Origin: Budorcas taxicolor
Taxonomy: Eukaryota > Chordata > Mammalia > Artiodactyla > Bovidae
DNA length: 64,000 bases
NCBI RefSeq assembly: GCF_023091745.1
Contig: NC_068912.1
Span: 57,564,567 to 57,628,566, forward strand
Reading direction: 5' to 3'
Shown here: in pieces, positions 53,767 through 63,985 of the stretch
Numbering within the stretch: position 1 is the first letter of the stretch
How the letters are laid out: each line of letters begins with the position of its first letter
The notes under the pieces: generated by a model
What the model was told of the DNA's origin: nothing
Database searches by the model: none
The model's input: only the letters and a program-made list of their open reading frames with translations
Position numbers and translations under genes: made by a program

Positions 53767-54199
53767 TATTGCTCTTTACAGCATCAGACCTTGCTTCTAT
53801 CACCAGTCACATGCACACCTGGGTATTGTTTTTGCTTTGGCTCCATCCCTTCATTCTTTCTGGAGTTATTTCTCCACTGATCTCCAGTAGCATATTGGGT
53901 ACCTAATGACCTGGCGAGTTCCTCTTTTGGTATCCTATCATTTTGCCTTTACCTACTGTTCATGGGGTTCTCAAGGCAAGAATACTGAAGTGGCTTGCCA
54001 TTTCCTTCTCCAGTGGACCAATACTTCCTATATAATAGATCGTAAGTTGTGGTTAGATATTCAAATTTTGCATTGTTATTCACAGTTAAGTCAGATACTG
54101 AATGTGTTTACATACAATTTCATTTCTTTCCTTACACAAATTTTTTATTTTCCTAAAAGAAATATTTTCATTGCTTTCCTATTTGCTTAGTTTTCCTCC

Positions 54200-55275
54200 T
54201 AGTATCACTGGTTCCTCCAAAATCCTTATAAAAATGTGTCCTTTCACTACATTTAAACACATATGATAATCTCTCAGTTTGTGGGAGACATTCCTCTTGA
54301 AGTCCTGCATCCTCTTGTTCTACATCAGGCTGGTTGCTTTCTAGACTTACTGTGTAACCTGATTCCAGGGGCCTCATCTTTCATGGTCTTCCTAGGATAC
54401 TCTTACCCTTGCTGTGCTAATGAGTTCCTTTTTCCTGGAGTCCATGTTTTCTTCCTAACTGTTTTACTCTCTCATTTTGTAGAAGCACATTGTCCAGTAA
54501 TTTTGCTGAAAGGGGAGGAAAGACTTTTTATTAATAATTTTGTTTATTTATTTTTGGTTTGCTGGGTCTTTGTTGCTATAAAGGCTTTTTCTCTAGTTGC
54601 AGCGAGTGCGGGCTACTTTCTAGTTGCCGTGCTCAGGCTTCTCATGCGGTGGCTTCTTTTGTTGCTGAGCACGGACTCTGATGGGGGGGCTTCAGTAGTT
54701 GCGGTCGCTGGGCTCCAGAGCACAGACTCAGTAGTTATGATGCACGGGCTTAGTTGCTCCAAGACATGTAGTATTTCCCAGAGTAGGGATTGAACTCATG
54801 TCTCCTACATTGACAGGTGGATTCTTTACCACTGAGCTGCCAGGGAAGCCCAGAATGGCTTTTGCTCTGGGATGTTGCATACTTGAAAATATCTTTATTC
54901 CACCTTTACGTTTAATTCATAGTTTCATTTGGTATAGAATAACCAATACAAGTCAGAAATATTTTTTTTTCTCCCAATTTTAAAGCATCACTCCATTACT
55001 GTTATAGTCAGGTGTTTTTCTGATTTTCAGTACTTTGAGGTGAAATGGTATTTTTTTAATGTATTTAATTTTTAATCACTGTAAACTTTAAAAATGTTCT
55101 GTTTAAATCTAGTATGTTGAAATTTCACAATTACATGTTCTAATGTAGGTCTATTTTCATTTATTTTCAGTGGACCCTTTCAAACTAGAAAGTCATCTTT
55201 CTATTCTTAGATAATTTTCTTTAAAGCATATTTTCTAATATGCTCTGAAGCCTCAAGTTCAAAAGTCACTTTCAG
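54200..55275. mobile_element. Ancient dispersed repeat, unclassified, split by a CHR SINE
   Basis: AGAAGCACATTGTCCAGTAA, then (after the SINE) GCATACTTGAAAATATCTTT, GAAATTTCACAATTACATG and CAGTGGACCCTTTCAAACTA, AAAGTCATC recur in many mammalian introns in this order. I know the wording but cannot name the family, and the left border is uncertain. Confidence 0.45.
54538..54851 (-). mobile_element. CHR-type tRNA-derived SINE (long form)
   Basis: GCTGGGTCTTTGTTGCTATA, TCTCTAGTTGCAGCGAGTGC, CTTCTCATGCGGTGGCTTCT, TTAGTTGCTCCAAGACATGT and CATTGACAGGTGGATTCTTT, with a final CCAGGGAAGCCC, are the reverse of the long CHR SINE of cetartiodactyls. A 176-codon plus-strand frame at 54263-54793 reads through it and is a shadow. 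Confidence 0.85.
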
Positions 55276-55279
55276 ATTT

Positions 55280-55445
55280 GTTTTATTTCTTTTTTATTGA
55301 AGTATAGTTGATATCCTATGCTATATGTTTCAAGTGTACAGTATAATAATTTGATATTTTCATAGATTATGTTCCATTTAAAGTTATTATAAAATATTGG
55401 TTATATACTCTGTTCTATATACAATAATATCCTTGTATATTATTT
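55280..55445 (-). mobile_element. L1 LINE 3' end fragment
   Basis: TTTTATTGAAGTATAGTTGA, TTCAAGTGTACAGTATAATA and TTAAAGTTATTATAAAATAT are the reverse of the same L1 3' end as at 8335-8480. Confidence 0.78.
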
Positions 55446-55814
55446 ATCAGATTCTAAAAAATCTCTTATTAAAATTACTGCTTGACATTTTAAGTGGATG
55501 AAGACGCTAGAGAGAGTAGGAAAGGTATTTCTCAATAAGTACTGGGACACTGAATTTTCTGTGAAAGTTTATTTACCCTGTTATAAATCAAGGTCTTTCC
55601 TAGGTGTGAAGTATAAAGAAACCACAATTTCCTGGTTTTAGTTGCGTGGTGAATAAGGTTCATCCTAGTTTCTATCACAGATATTTATAGCCAGGCAATC
55701 CCTTTACAACTAAACAAAATGGAGTATGTGTGGGTTAAATCTTTCCCAAGTGAGAACACTGTGTCTAGTAACAAAGTGTCATGGGATTTATTTCTCAGTT
55801 CTTTGGTACATTAT
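55446..55814. other. No gene seen; unassigned DNA
   Basis: I recognise no repeat. The stretch ends in the left target duplication of the next BovB. Confidence 0.4.
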
Positions 55815-55825
55815 ACCATCTTAGT

Positions 55826-56255
55826 CATGTATGGATGCGAGAGTTGGACTATGAAGAAAGCTGAGCACCGAAGAATTGATGGTTTTGAACTGTGGTGTTG
55901 GAGAAGACTCTTGAGAGTCCCTTGGACTGCAAGGAGATCCAACCAGTCCATCCTAAAGGAGATCAGTCCTGGGTGTTCATTGGCAGGACTGATGCTGAGG
56001 CTGAAACTCCAATACTTTGGCCACCTCATGCAAAGAGTTGACTCATTGGAAAAGACCTTGATGCTGGGAGGGATTGGGGGCAGGAGGAGAAGGGGACGAC
56101 CGAGGATGAGATGGCTGGATGGCATCACCAACTCGATGGACATGAGTTTGGGTAAACTCTGGGAGTTGGTGATGGACAGGGAGGCCTAGCGTGCTGCAAT
56201 TCACGGGGTCACAAAGAGTCGAACACGACTGAGCGACTGGACTGAACTAAGCTGA
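55826..56255 (+). mobile_element. BovB LINE 3' end, 11-bp target duplication
   Basis: This is the last 430 bases of BovB (CATGTATGGATGCGAGAGTT to CTGAACTAAGCTGA). Perfect duplications ACCATCTTAGT lie at 55815-55825 and 56256-56266. A sense frame that starts upstream of the insertion stays open through MYGCESWTMKKAEHRRIDGF, WCWRRLLRVPWTARRSNQS and MRWLDGITNSMDMSLG to a TAG at 56187-56189. It is one of the better preserved fragments. Confidence 0.97.
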
Positions 56256-56266
56256 ACCATCTTAGT

Positions 56267-56940
56267 AATGAGTAAGCATCATTCACTCTAACATAGCAGA
56301 GTGATTACATTTGCATTCGGGATTGTAATAAATGTAATTTAAAAATTTTAAGACACTAGAGTTATAGAGAACATGTTTAAAGTTTACAGTGATTAAAAGA
56401 AAATAAAAAAAGTTTACTGAGGATTTATTGAAAAATGTGATTTTGATGTTACATTAATGCCAATTAATCATCATTGTTAATGCCAATTTTTATTATTGTT
56501 TATGTCTAGAACTGTAAAAGAAAAAAATCTTTATAACATAATGAAAAAGACAAGTTAAAGATTAGTCTATCTGAAATATACTTTAGCTAATTGTACTTAT
56601 GAGGTCAATATTGAACATTTTTAGGAAATGAATAATTCCACAGAGAGATTTATGTATGTACATTTATTTTCATTTTACCTATATTTAATTAAAATATTCC
56701 TCAAAGATATTATTTATTTGCCTAACTTAAACCAGGACTGCACTTTTAACGGATCCTACTGAATATTTATTCTTTCATTTGCTTAATCAACAAGTGCTGT
56801 GTAAATTTCTCTTGGTGAGTCAGGATCATTGTTCTACATTATTGGTTGTGTTAAACTTCAAGACAGTTTTGCCCTCAGGTGTCGTGAAGCTGTGTAGTGC
56901 AATTGGCCTCAAAGACAATGCTTTGAGAAAATTATGTTTT
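56267..56940. other. No gene seen; AT-rich unassigned DNA
   Basis: I recognise no repeat. TGCCAATTAATCATCATTGT and a partial copy TGTTAATGCCAATTTTTATT give a small local duplication near 56457-56498. Confidence 0.4.
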
Positions 56941-57820
56941 TTTAGAAACAGCTCCTATGACTCAGTAAGGAAAAGCAAAACAATCCAAAAAAAAGAAATG
57001 AACAGGCATTTCACAGAAAAGGGATAACAAATGTGTCTTAAACATATGGAAAGATTCTCAATTTCTTGATGATCAGAGAAACACAAATTAAAACTACAGT
57101 GAGTTACTATCATATACCACCACTAACTAAGTCTGACAAAACAAAGAGTTACTGTGGATTTGGAGCTATAGAACACTTTTATTCTGCTAGTAGAAGGATA
57201 AATTTGTGCAATTTTATTGAAAACATAGTCAATAAAATTGAACACGCATACCCCTACTGACCAGTTATTCTATTCTTAGGTGTGAACCCTAGGAAAAATC
57301 TCACACACCTATGTAGAAGGATGTATATAAGAATGTTCTGACAGTATAGTTTATGGAGAAAAACAACATAAATATACATGTGCCGTAAAAAAGATAGATG
57401 AAGTGTGCTTATACACTGGAATAACATCCAGCAGCGAAAATTAGTGCATTATAACCATTTGCATCAATACGGATGAATGTTATAAACCAGTGGTCCCCAA
57501 CCTTTTTGGCACCAGGGCTTATGGAAGACAAATTTTTCACAGACTGGGGGAGGGGGATGGCTTTGTGATGATTCAAGTGCATTACATTTATTGTGCACTT
57601 TATTTCTATTACTGTTATGTCAGCTCTACCTCAGATCATCAGGCTTTAGATTCCAGATGTCGGGGACCCCTGTTATAAACAATGTTGAGAAAAAAAGAAG
57701 TCTCAGAAGGGGACATACAAGTACTATTCATTTTATGCAAAGTTAAAAAGTTGGCTTTACTGAATATACTTTGTAGTATATTCTCTTTATTTACTGAATA
57801 TACTTCAATCCAACTAAAAA
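56940..57820 (+). mobile_element. Old L1 LINE 3' region, split by a hAT element
   Basis: AAATGAACAGGCATTTCACA, CAGAGAAACACAAATTAAAA, CTACAGTGAGTTACTATC and TACACTGGAATAACATCCAG, GTGCATTATAACCATTTGC give the end of ORF2 and the 3' part of an L1M-type element. The hAT element at 57488-57672 interrupts it; after it ACAAGTACTATTCATTTTAT continues the L1. Confidence 0.8.
57488..57672. mobile_element. hAT-type nonautonomous DNA element with perfect 8-bp target duplication
   Basis: The left end CAGTGGTCCCCAACCTTTTT and the right end TCGGGGACCCCTG are inverted terminal repeats of a non-autonomous hAT family (interior TCACAGACTGGGGGAGGGGG, CTCAGATCATCAGGCTTTAG). Perfect 8-bp duplications TTATAAAC lie at 57480-57487 and 57673-57680, the length typical of hAT insertions. 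Confidence 0.93.
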
Positions 57821-57949
57821 GAAACCAGAAAAAAAAAAAAGATTAACAAATTATCCAGAGAGTATTTACATTGGAGGAGAGTGAGTAAGGGATGTGGTTA
57901 TAGAAGAACACATAAAGAGATCAAAGACATGGTAATGTTCTATTACTTC

Positions 57950-58142
57950 AGTATCATTTCATTCAGCCAATATTTCCTAAATGCCTACTACAAGCTTGGC
58001 ACTGCTATAAGCGCATAGAGTACAAAAGCCCTTCATGGAGAATATATTCTACAAGACAAGACAAAAAAAACAATGAGTTAAATAAATTATTATTGTTTTA
58101 GAAGTTGATGAGTTCTATGGAAAAAAATAAGGGAGTTAAGAC
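57950..58142 (-). mobile_element. L2 LINE 3' end, antisense (first part of a split L2)
   Basis: CATTCAGCCAATATTTCCTA, AATGCCTACTACAAGCTTGG, CCCTTCATGGAGAATATATT and TTGATGAGTTCTATGGAAAA are the reverse of the L2 3' end. A BovB interrupts the element at 58143; it continues at 59690. Confidence 0.75.
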
Positions 58143-59676
58143 CTCCATGACTCAGATAACCATGATTGTGTGATCACTTACCTAGAGCCAGACATCCTGG
58201 AATGAGAAGTCAAGTGGGCCTTAGGAAGCATCACTATGAACAAAGCTAGTGGAGGTGATGGAATTCCAGTTGAGCTATTTCAAATCCTGAAAGATGATGC
58301 TGTGAAAGTGCTGCACTCAATATGCCAGCAAATTTGGAAAACTCAGCAGTGGCCACAGGACTGGAAAAGGTCAGTTTTCATTCCAATCGCAAAGAAAGGC
58401 AATGCCAAAGAATGCTCAATCTGCCACACAATTGCACTCATCTCACACGCCAGTAAATTAATGCTCAAAATTCTCCAAGCCAGGCTTCAGCAATACGTGA
58501 ACCATCAACTTCTAGATGTTCAAGCTGGATTTAGAAAAGGCAGATTGCCAACATCTGCTGCATCATAGAAAAAGCAAGAGAGTGCCAGGAAAACATTTAC
58601 TTCTGCTTTATTGACTACGCCAAAGCCTTTGCTGTATGGATCACAACAAACTACAGAAAATTCTTTAAAAGATGGGAATACCAGACCATTTGACTGCCTC
58701 CTGAGAAATCTGTATGCAGGTTAGGAAGCAACAGTTAGAACTGGACATGGAACAACAGACTAGTTCCAGATTGGGAAAAGAGTACGTCAAGGCTGTATAT
58801 TGTCACCCTACTTATTTAACTTATATGCAGAGTATATCATGTGAAATGCTGGGCTGGATGAAGCACAAGCTGGAATCAAGATTTCAGGGAGAAATATCAA
58901 TAACCTCAGATATGTAGATGACCCCACACTTATGGCAGAAATTGAAGAAGAACTAAGGAGCCTCCTGAAGAAAGTGAAAGAGGAGAGGGGAAAAGTTGGT
59001 TTAAAACTCAACATTCAGACTAAGATCATGGCATCTGGTTGCATCACTTCATGGCAAATAGATGGGGAAACAATGGAAACATTGACAGACTTTATTTATT
59101 TGGGCTCCAAAATCACTCTAGATGGTGACTGCAGCCATGAAGTCAAAAGACACTTGCTCCTTGGAATAAAAGTTATGACCAAACTAGACAGCATGTTAAA
59201 AAGCAGAGACATTACTTTGTCAATAAAGGTCTGTCTAGTCAAAGCTATGGTTTTTCCAGTAGTCATATATGGATGTGAGATTTTGACCATAAAGGATGCT
59301 AAGTGCCAAAGAATTGATGCTTTTGAACTGTGGTATTGGAGAAGACTCTTAAGAGTCCCTTGAACTGCATGGAAATCAAACCAGTCCATCCTAAAGGAAA
59401 GCAGTCCTGAATATTCATTGGAAGGACTGATGCTGATTCTGAAACTCCAATACTTTGGCCACCTGATACAAAGAAATGACTCATTGGAAAAGATCCTGAT
59501 GCTGGGAAAGATCGAAGGCAGGAGGAGAAGGGGATGACAGAGAATGAGATGACTCGATGGACATGAATTTGAGTAAGCCCTGGGGGTTGGTAATGGACAG
59601 AGAAGCCTGGTGTGCTGCAATCCATGGGTTCGTAAAGAGTCAGACACCTCTGAGCGAATGAAGTGAACTGAACTGC
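58143..59676 (+). mobile_element. BovB LINE, 5'-truncated (about 1.5 kb), 13-bp target duplication
   Basis: The copy starts in the linker upstream of the RT (CTCCATGACTCAGATAACCA) and ends with a short tail (GAACTGAACTGC). Perfect 13-bp duplications AGGGAGTTAAGAC lie at 58130-58142 and 59677-59689. It sits inside an antisense L2. Confidence 0.97.
58236..59620 (+). pseudogene. BovB polyprotein remnant (RT and C-terminus)
   Basis: Three sense pieces remain. The first, 58236-58568, has NKASGGDGIPVELFQILK and RSVFIPIAKKGNAKEC; it ends after QAGFRKGR where about 20 bases are lost. Motif A is readable near 58605-58640 (TTGACTACGCCAAAGCCTTT) but one base is missing after it. The second piece, 58714-58917, is out of frame from motif B on (CAAGGCTGTATATTGTCACC can still be seen at DNA level). 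The third, 58932-59363, runs 143 codons from MAEIEEELRSLLKK to WRRLLRVP. In motif C the expected YADD reads YVDD (58911-58922, TATGTAGATGAC). It is not functional. Confidence 0.87.
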
Positions 59677-59780
59677 AGGGAGTTAAGACAGAGCAGAGTG
59701 CGTGTATGGTTTGTAGAATGAAACGAGATGATAAGGGTAGGCTTCATTGAGGTGATTTTTGAGCCAAGATTTGGAAGACA

Positions 59781-59835
59781 TGGACTGTATAGTCCTTGGG
59801 ATTGCGAAGAGTCAGACACGACTGAGTGACTAGAG
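59781..59835 (+). mobile_element. Bov-tA/BovB 3' end, short
   Basis: ATGGACTGTATAGTCCTTGG, GCGAAGAGTCAGACACGACT, GAGTGACTAGAG is the shared 3' end of Bov-tA and BovB, inside L2. Confidence 0.82.
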
Positions 59836-60021
59836 AGAGTAAGTCACATGTCCCTCTGGTGAGTAACATTTTAGGTAAAGGGATTATTCACTACAATGGT
59901 CTTATTATGATGATATGTCTGATATCTTCAGGAAGATGTAAGGAGAGCACTGCAGCTGAGACAGAATAAGCAGTATGGTCAGAGGTATCAGCAGGGCATT
60001 ATAGGGTGTTAGATGCTAGGT

Positions 60022-60238
60022 CAGAGATTGGCAAACTTCTCTAACGGGTCAGATAGGAAATATTTTAAGCTTTTGGGTCATAGAGTCTCAGCAGAAAATA
60101 CTCAGCTCTACTGTTACAACATGAAAGCAGCCATAGACAATATGTAATGAATGGACATGGTTGTTTTTGTACCCCAGTAACTTTACAAAAATAGATGGTG
60201 AGTGGATTTAACTTACAGACTATGGTTTGCTAACTCTG
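60022..60238. mobile_element. MER58-like hAT element with 8-bp target duplication
   Basis: CAGAGATTGGCAAACTTCTC, GGTCAGATAGGAAATATTTT, AAAGCAGCCATAGACAATAT, GTAATGAATGGACATGG and a right end GGTTTGCTAACTCTG match MER58-type elements in order. The flanks TGCTAGGT (60014-60021) and TGGTAGGT (60239-60246) are an 8-bp duplication with one difference. Confidence 0.85.
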
Positions 60239-60343
60239 TGGTAGGTCTGGTAGGGGGCCATTGTAGGTTTTTGAATTGAAGAGCAGCAGATGCTAACTTA
60301 GTCAAGTAAAAGGATTGTTCTGGCTGTATTTTTAAAGAGTAGA

Positions 60344-60545
60344 TTACCTGGTGACTCAAATGGTAAATAATCTGCGTGCAATGCAGGAGATCCAGGTTTG
60401 ATGCCTGGATCAGGAAGATCCCCTGGAGAAGCGGATGGCCACTCACTCCAGTATTCTTGCCTGGAGAATCCCCTGGCTGGCTATAGTCCCTGGGGTCACA
60501 AAGTGTTTCACGTGACTGAATGACTAACACACATACACTCACAGA
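60344..60545 (+). mobile_element. Bov-tA SINE inside L2
   Basis: TTACCTGGTGACTCAAATGG, GATGCCTGGATCAGGAAGAT, GTATTCTTGCCTGGAGAATC and CATGTGACTGAATGACTAAC-like end with an ACACACATACACTCAC tail. It is complete apart from small deletions. Confidence 0.92.
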
Positions 60546-60589
60546 TTGTAAAGAGTGCCAGGTGTAAAGAAAGGAAATATTTTTTTAAG

Positions 60590-60965
60590 AGTATTTTTTT
60601 TTTAATTTGATTTTTATTATATTTTTAAATACCAAAAACATTTTGTATTGGGATATAGCAGATTAACAATGTTGTGATGGTTTCAAGTGAACAATGAAGG
60701 GACTCAGCCATACATATACAGGTATCCAGTCTCCCCCAAACCCTCCTCCCATCCAGGCTGGCACATAACATTCAGCAGAGTTTCATGTGCTGTACAATAG
60801 GTTTTTGTTGTCCATTTTAACTATAGCAGTGTGTACATGACCTTCCCAGAGTCCATAACTATCCCTTCTCCTGGGGAACCATGAGTTCGTTTTCTGTGAG
60901 TCTCTTTTGTTTTGTAGTAAGTTCATTTGTATCATTTCATAAGGGATGTCATATGATATTTCAAG
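60590..60965 (-). mobile_element. L1 LINE 3' end (ruminant type) inside L2
   Basis: ATTTTGTATTGGGATATAGC, AGATTAACAATGTTGTGATG, GAACAATGAAGGGACTCAGC, CAGCAGAGTTTCATGTGCTG and GTACAATAGGTTTTTGTTG are the reverse of a ruminant L1 3' untranslated end with its T-rich (reversed poly(A)) start. Confidence 0.87.
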
Positions 60966-61185
60966 GAGATATTCTCTTGAAATTATCAGGCAAGAGATGA
61001 TGGTGGCTTGGATTACCTTGACAGGTGATCTCTACCTCAGCTTGACATCACAGCTGAGGTAGAGAAAAGGGGTCCATTTCTCTGCTTTTGAAAGTAGAAG
61101 TAACTGGATTTGCTAATTGATTGAATATGGATGTGAGAAGAGTCAAGAATAACTGTAAAGTTTACAGCCTGAGCATTATTTAAGG
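60966..61185 (-). mobile_element. L2 LINE, antisense (third part of a split L2)
   Basis: ATCAGGCAAGAGATGATGGT, GGCTTGGATTACC, AACTGGATTTGCTAATTGAT, GAATATGGATGTGAGAAGAG and AGTTTACAGCCTGAGC continue the reverse of L2 beyond the inserted L1. Confidence 0.7.
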
Positions 61186-61885
61186 AGAGAAATATCCTTT
61201 GTAGTTGCATATTATTTTTTAAATTGTATATCATGTTTCATAAACTTTATGTCTGGTATATTTTTAAAAAGAGAGAACATGTTCCATCCAAGATCTAGTG
61301 TTTTATTCAGCAGCTTGACTAACCAGATTTTACCTTCTTATCCTGTTTCATGAACAGAAAATTCTATTTTCCCTTTCTCCCACTGTATTTTTTCTCCCAA
61401 GCATATTAGCTGCCAGAAATAATGCAAAATGACTAGCCTGACTTGGGAGAAGAAGGAAAATATCTAGAATAATTGGAAACTTAAGATTCAAGATTCTCAT
61501 GAGCATTGCAGTTTTTCCCCTGTTCTCCTGAAACCAGTCCCCTGCAAGGGAACATCAACAGCACTATGGGACAGGAAGAAAGGGAAAGAAAGCCGAATGA
61601 AAGGTAGGCATGGGAAGAGGAGGAGAATGAAAGAAGAAATGAAGGAAAACCTAGAGGATTTCCGACTGTTTAGATAACACCAAAGCAATATCTGTAATTC
61701 GTGAATACTTTTCATTAGATAAATTCAGTTTCTACCAGTGTTTACTAAAAGGAAAAGAGAGAAGCTTCGGAAATGGAAGAAAAACAAGATCCATCCCTGG
61801 GACCGCATGCTGAAGTTGCTATAGTGTGTTCAATAGCATTTTTGACAATGGTGGCAAATCCATTTGCAGTGAAACAATGTCACCA
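61186..61885. other. No gene seen; unassigned DNA
   Basis: The stretch holds a purine-rich tract (GGAAGAAAGGGAAAGAAAGC, GAGGAGGAGAATGAAAGAAG) at 61572-61645. No repeat family or coding frame was recognised. Confidence 0.4.
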
Positions 61886-62571
61886 GTTCAGTTCAGTTCA
61901 GTTGCTCAGTCGTGTCCGACTATTTGCAGCCCCATGAATCACAGCACGCCAGGCCTCCCTGTCCATCACCATCTCCCGGAGTTCACCCAGACTCATGTCC
62001 ATCGAGTCCGTGATGCCATCCAGCCATCTCATCCTCTGTCGTCCCCTTCTCCTCCTGCCCCCAATCCCTCCCAGCATCAGAGTCTTTTCCAATGAGTCAA
62101 CTCTTCGCATGAGGTGGCCAAAGTACTGGAGCTTCAGCTTTAGCATCATTCCTTCCAACGAAATCCCAGGGCTAATCTCCTTCAGAATGGACTGGTTGGA
62201 TCTCCTTGCAGTCGAAGGGACTCTCAAGAGTCTTCTCCAACACCACAGTTCAAAACCATCAATTCTTCAGTGCTCAGCTTTCTTCACAGTCCAACTCTCA
62301 CATCCATACATGATCACAGGAAAAACCATAGCCTTGACTAGACGGACCTTAGTTGGCAAAGTAATGTCTCTGCTTTTGAATATAATATCTAGGTTGGTCA
62401 TAACTTTTCTTCCAAGGAGTAAGCGCCTTTTAATTTCATGGCTGCAGTCACCATCTGCAGTGATTTTGGAGCCCCCCAAAATAAAGTCTGACACTGTTTC
62501 CACTGTTTCCCCATCTATTTCCCATGAAGTGATGGGACCGGATGCCATGATCTTCATTTTCTGAATGTTGA
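61886..62571 (-). mobile_element. BovB LINE 3' part (about 690 bp)
   Basis: The copy runs from the tail AGTTCAGTTCAGTTCAGTTG to CATTTTCTGAATGTTGAG. It is close to the other copies and among the least diverged by eye. Sense frames of 109 codons (61898-62227) and the first 96 codons of a 163-codon frame (62267-62758 reads into it from unrelated upstream DNA) are the polyprotein C-terminal half. No target duplication was found. Confidence 0.95.
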
Positions 62572-63590
62572 GCGAGAAAGGCAAAAAATGGGATTTTCCA
62601 ATATCATTCAAAAGAAGCAGAAGAGAACAATGCGCTTTATAGACATTTAAAATATTTATACAGATCTTGGAATTGTAAGAAAAGGAAACCATGGTAGGAA
62701 TGAAAAGGATTCTTGCTCCAATAGGACTTTGTAATTTAGAAAGAGAAGAAAGATACATACAAAAGCAAAGAAGTGAAGGAAGTGGGTGGGACTGTGGAAC
62801 TGCCCTGGAAGTTGGCTCACATTGGAGCTTTGGTGCTCTGGTGTGGGCTGTTTCTAAATTTCAGCATTTCCTGAGGCTCTTGAGGCTGAGGGCAGAGAGA
62901 ATGTTTCCAAACTATTTCTGGTCTAGAGCCTCCGTCCATGTTTCATCTAAGTCATCTCCATCCAATCTTAACATCTATAATGTTCTGAGAGTCTAAGCTT
63001 GCTCTGGGTTGAGATTCCAGGCCAGATTTAGGTCTGAAAGGAAATAAAGGTGTTGTTCCCTGACACATTTGAGACAAGGAGAGATCCCGAGGTAGAAGAT
63101 TCAAACTGAAACAGAAAACACCAAGGAACCAGAGGAGAAGGCCTCCATGGAGATGCCAGTTAGAGTCCTAATCTGGGGTGCAGGGTGAGTACAGAGAAAA
63201 CCAAGGGTCCAGAACTGGGTTGCTGAGAGTGAGCTCAATTAGGTAGCATCAAAAGGGAGGTGAGAGTGGGAGCCGAGAGACTGCTGAACATCTGCTAGCA
63301 TTTGCAGCTTGATTTTATGGATTTGTGTGGGTGTGCTAGCCTGGCTTAAAAGTATCAGGGGTGGTGCAGCCATTTGGCACAGACTGGAACCACATGGACC
63401 TCCAGTGGTGGAGTTGAGAGATGAGGCTGCAAAGGATTCATGGGACTACTTTCTCCTTGAAACTGTACAGCAGAAGCAGGTGAAGATATTTTAAAACAGG
63501 AAAAGTGGGAAAAAATAATTGAGGGAGTGAGGTAAAGGAGATTTGTCGGAACTATAGGTATATGGGCCCTGAACATGGAAGGGGCTGTGT
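62572..63590. other. No gene seen; unassigned DNA
   Basis: About 1 kb without a recognised repeat. Frames at 62691-62996 and 63309-63494 have no domain. Confidence 0.4.
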
Positions 63591-63735
63591 TCCACTTCTC
63601 TACTTGTTAGGCTCTGTGACTGTACAAATAATATAAAATTTTTGAGACTAAATTTTTTCATCTGTAAGATTGAAGTTTATAATGCCCAATTCACAGTTGT
63701 TGACATAGTTACATATAATAACAGTATTACATATT
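63591..63735 (+). repeat. MIR SINE remnant
   Basis: TGTTAGGCTCTGTGACTGTA, TTTTTTCATCTGTAAGATTG and AAGTTTATAATGCCCAATTC, CACAGTTGTTGACATAG resemble the MIR core with strong divergence. Confidence 0.5.
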
Positions 63736-63784
63736 ATTATATATGTAATATGTAGGAGTTTTATATACATGTATGGACCTGTGT

Positions 63785-63985
63785 GGGCTTCCCATGTGAT
63801 ACAGTGTTAAACAATCTGCCTGCCAATGCAAAAGGGTTCAGTCCCTGGGTTGGGAAGATCCCCTGGAAAAGTAAATGGCTCCCCACTCCAGATTCTTGCT
63901 TGGGAAATCCCATGGACAGAGGAGCCTGGCAGGCTACAGTCTGTGGGGTCTCATAGCATCAGAACTCAACTGAGCATGCTCACTT
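63785..63985 (+). mobile_element. Bov-tA SINE
   Basis: GGGCTTCCCATGTGATACAG, TCCCTGGGTTGGGAAGATCC, CACTCCAGATTCTTGCTTGG and ATGGACAGAGGAGCCTGGCA mark a nearly complete copy at the window end. Confidence 0.92.

Larger units (their letters stand above)
50936..54020 (-). mobile_element. BovB LINE, nearly full length (about 3.1 kb)
   Basis: The 3' tail is an exact (TTCAG)8 array at 50936-50975. The copy then runs back through C-terminus, RT, linker and endonuclease to the leader (TGTTCATGGGGTTCTCAAGG, CTTCTCCAGTGGACCAATAC). About 200 bases of the 5' leader found in the 33.1-kb copy are absent. Deletions include AATGAGTC near 51168 and about 40 bases near 52947. No target duplication is visible. 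Confidence 0.96.
59690..60343 (-). mobile_element. L2 LINE, antisense (second part of a split L2)
   Basis: TTCATTGAGGTGATTTTTGA, GCCAAGATTTGG, GGTCAGAGGTATCAGCAGGG and AGGGGGCCATTGTAGGTTTT, AAGGATTGTTCTGGCTG follow the reverse of the L2 3' region. A SINE end (59781-59835) and a MER58-like hAT element (60022-60238) are nested in it. Confidence 0.7.

Noticed and set aside
54263..54793. A 176-codon hydrophobic plus-strand frame as a membrane protein
   Set aside because: Much of it is the reverse strand of a CHR SINE, which is Leu/Val-rich when translated; the rest is an old repeat.
55719..56189. A 156-codon frame as a chimeric host-BovB exon
   Set aside because: It runs from non-repeat DNA into the BovB fragment in sense by chance. 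The target duplication shows a simple insertion, and no splice signals are present.
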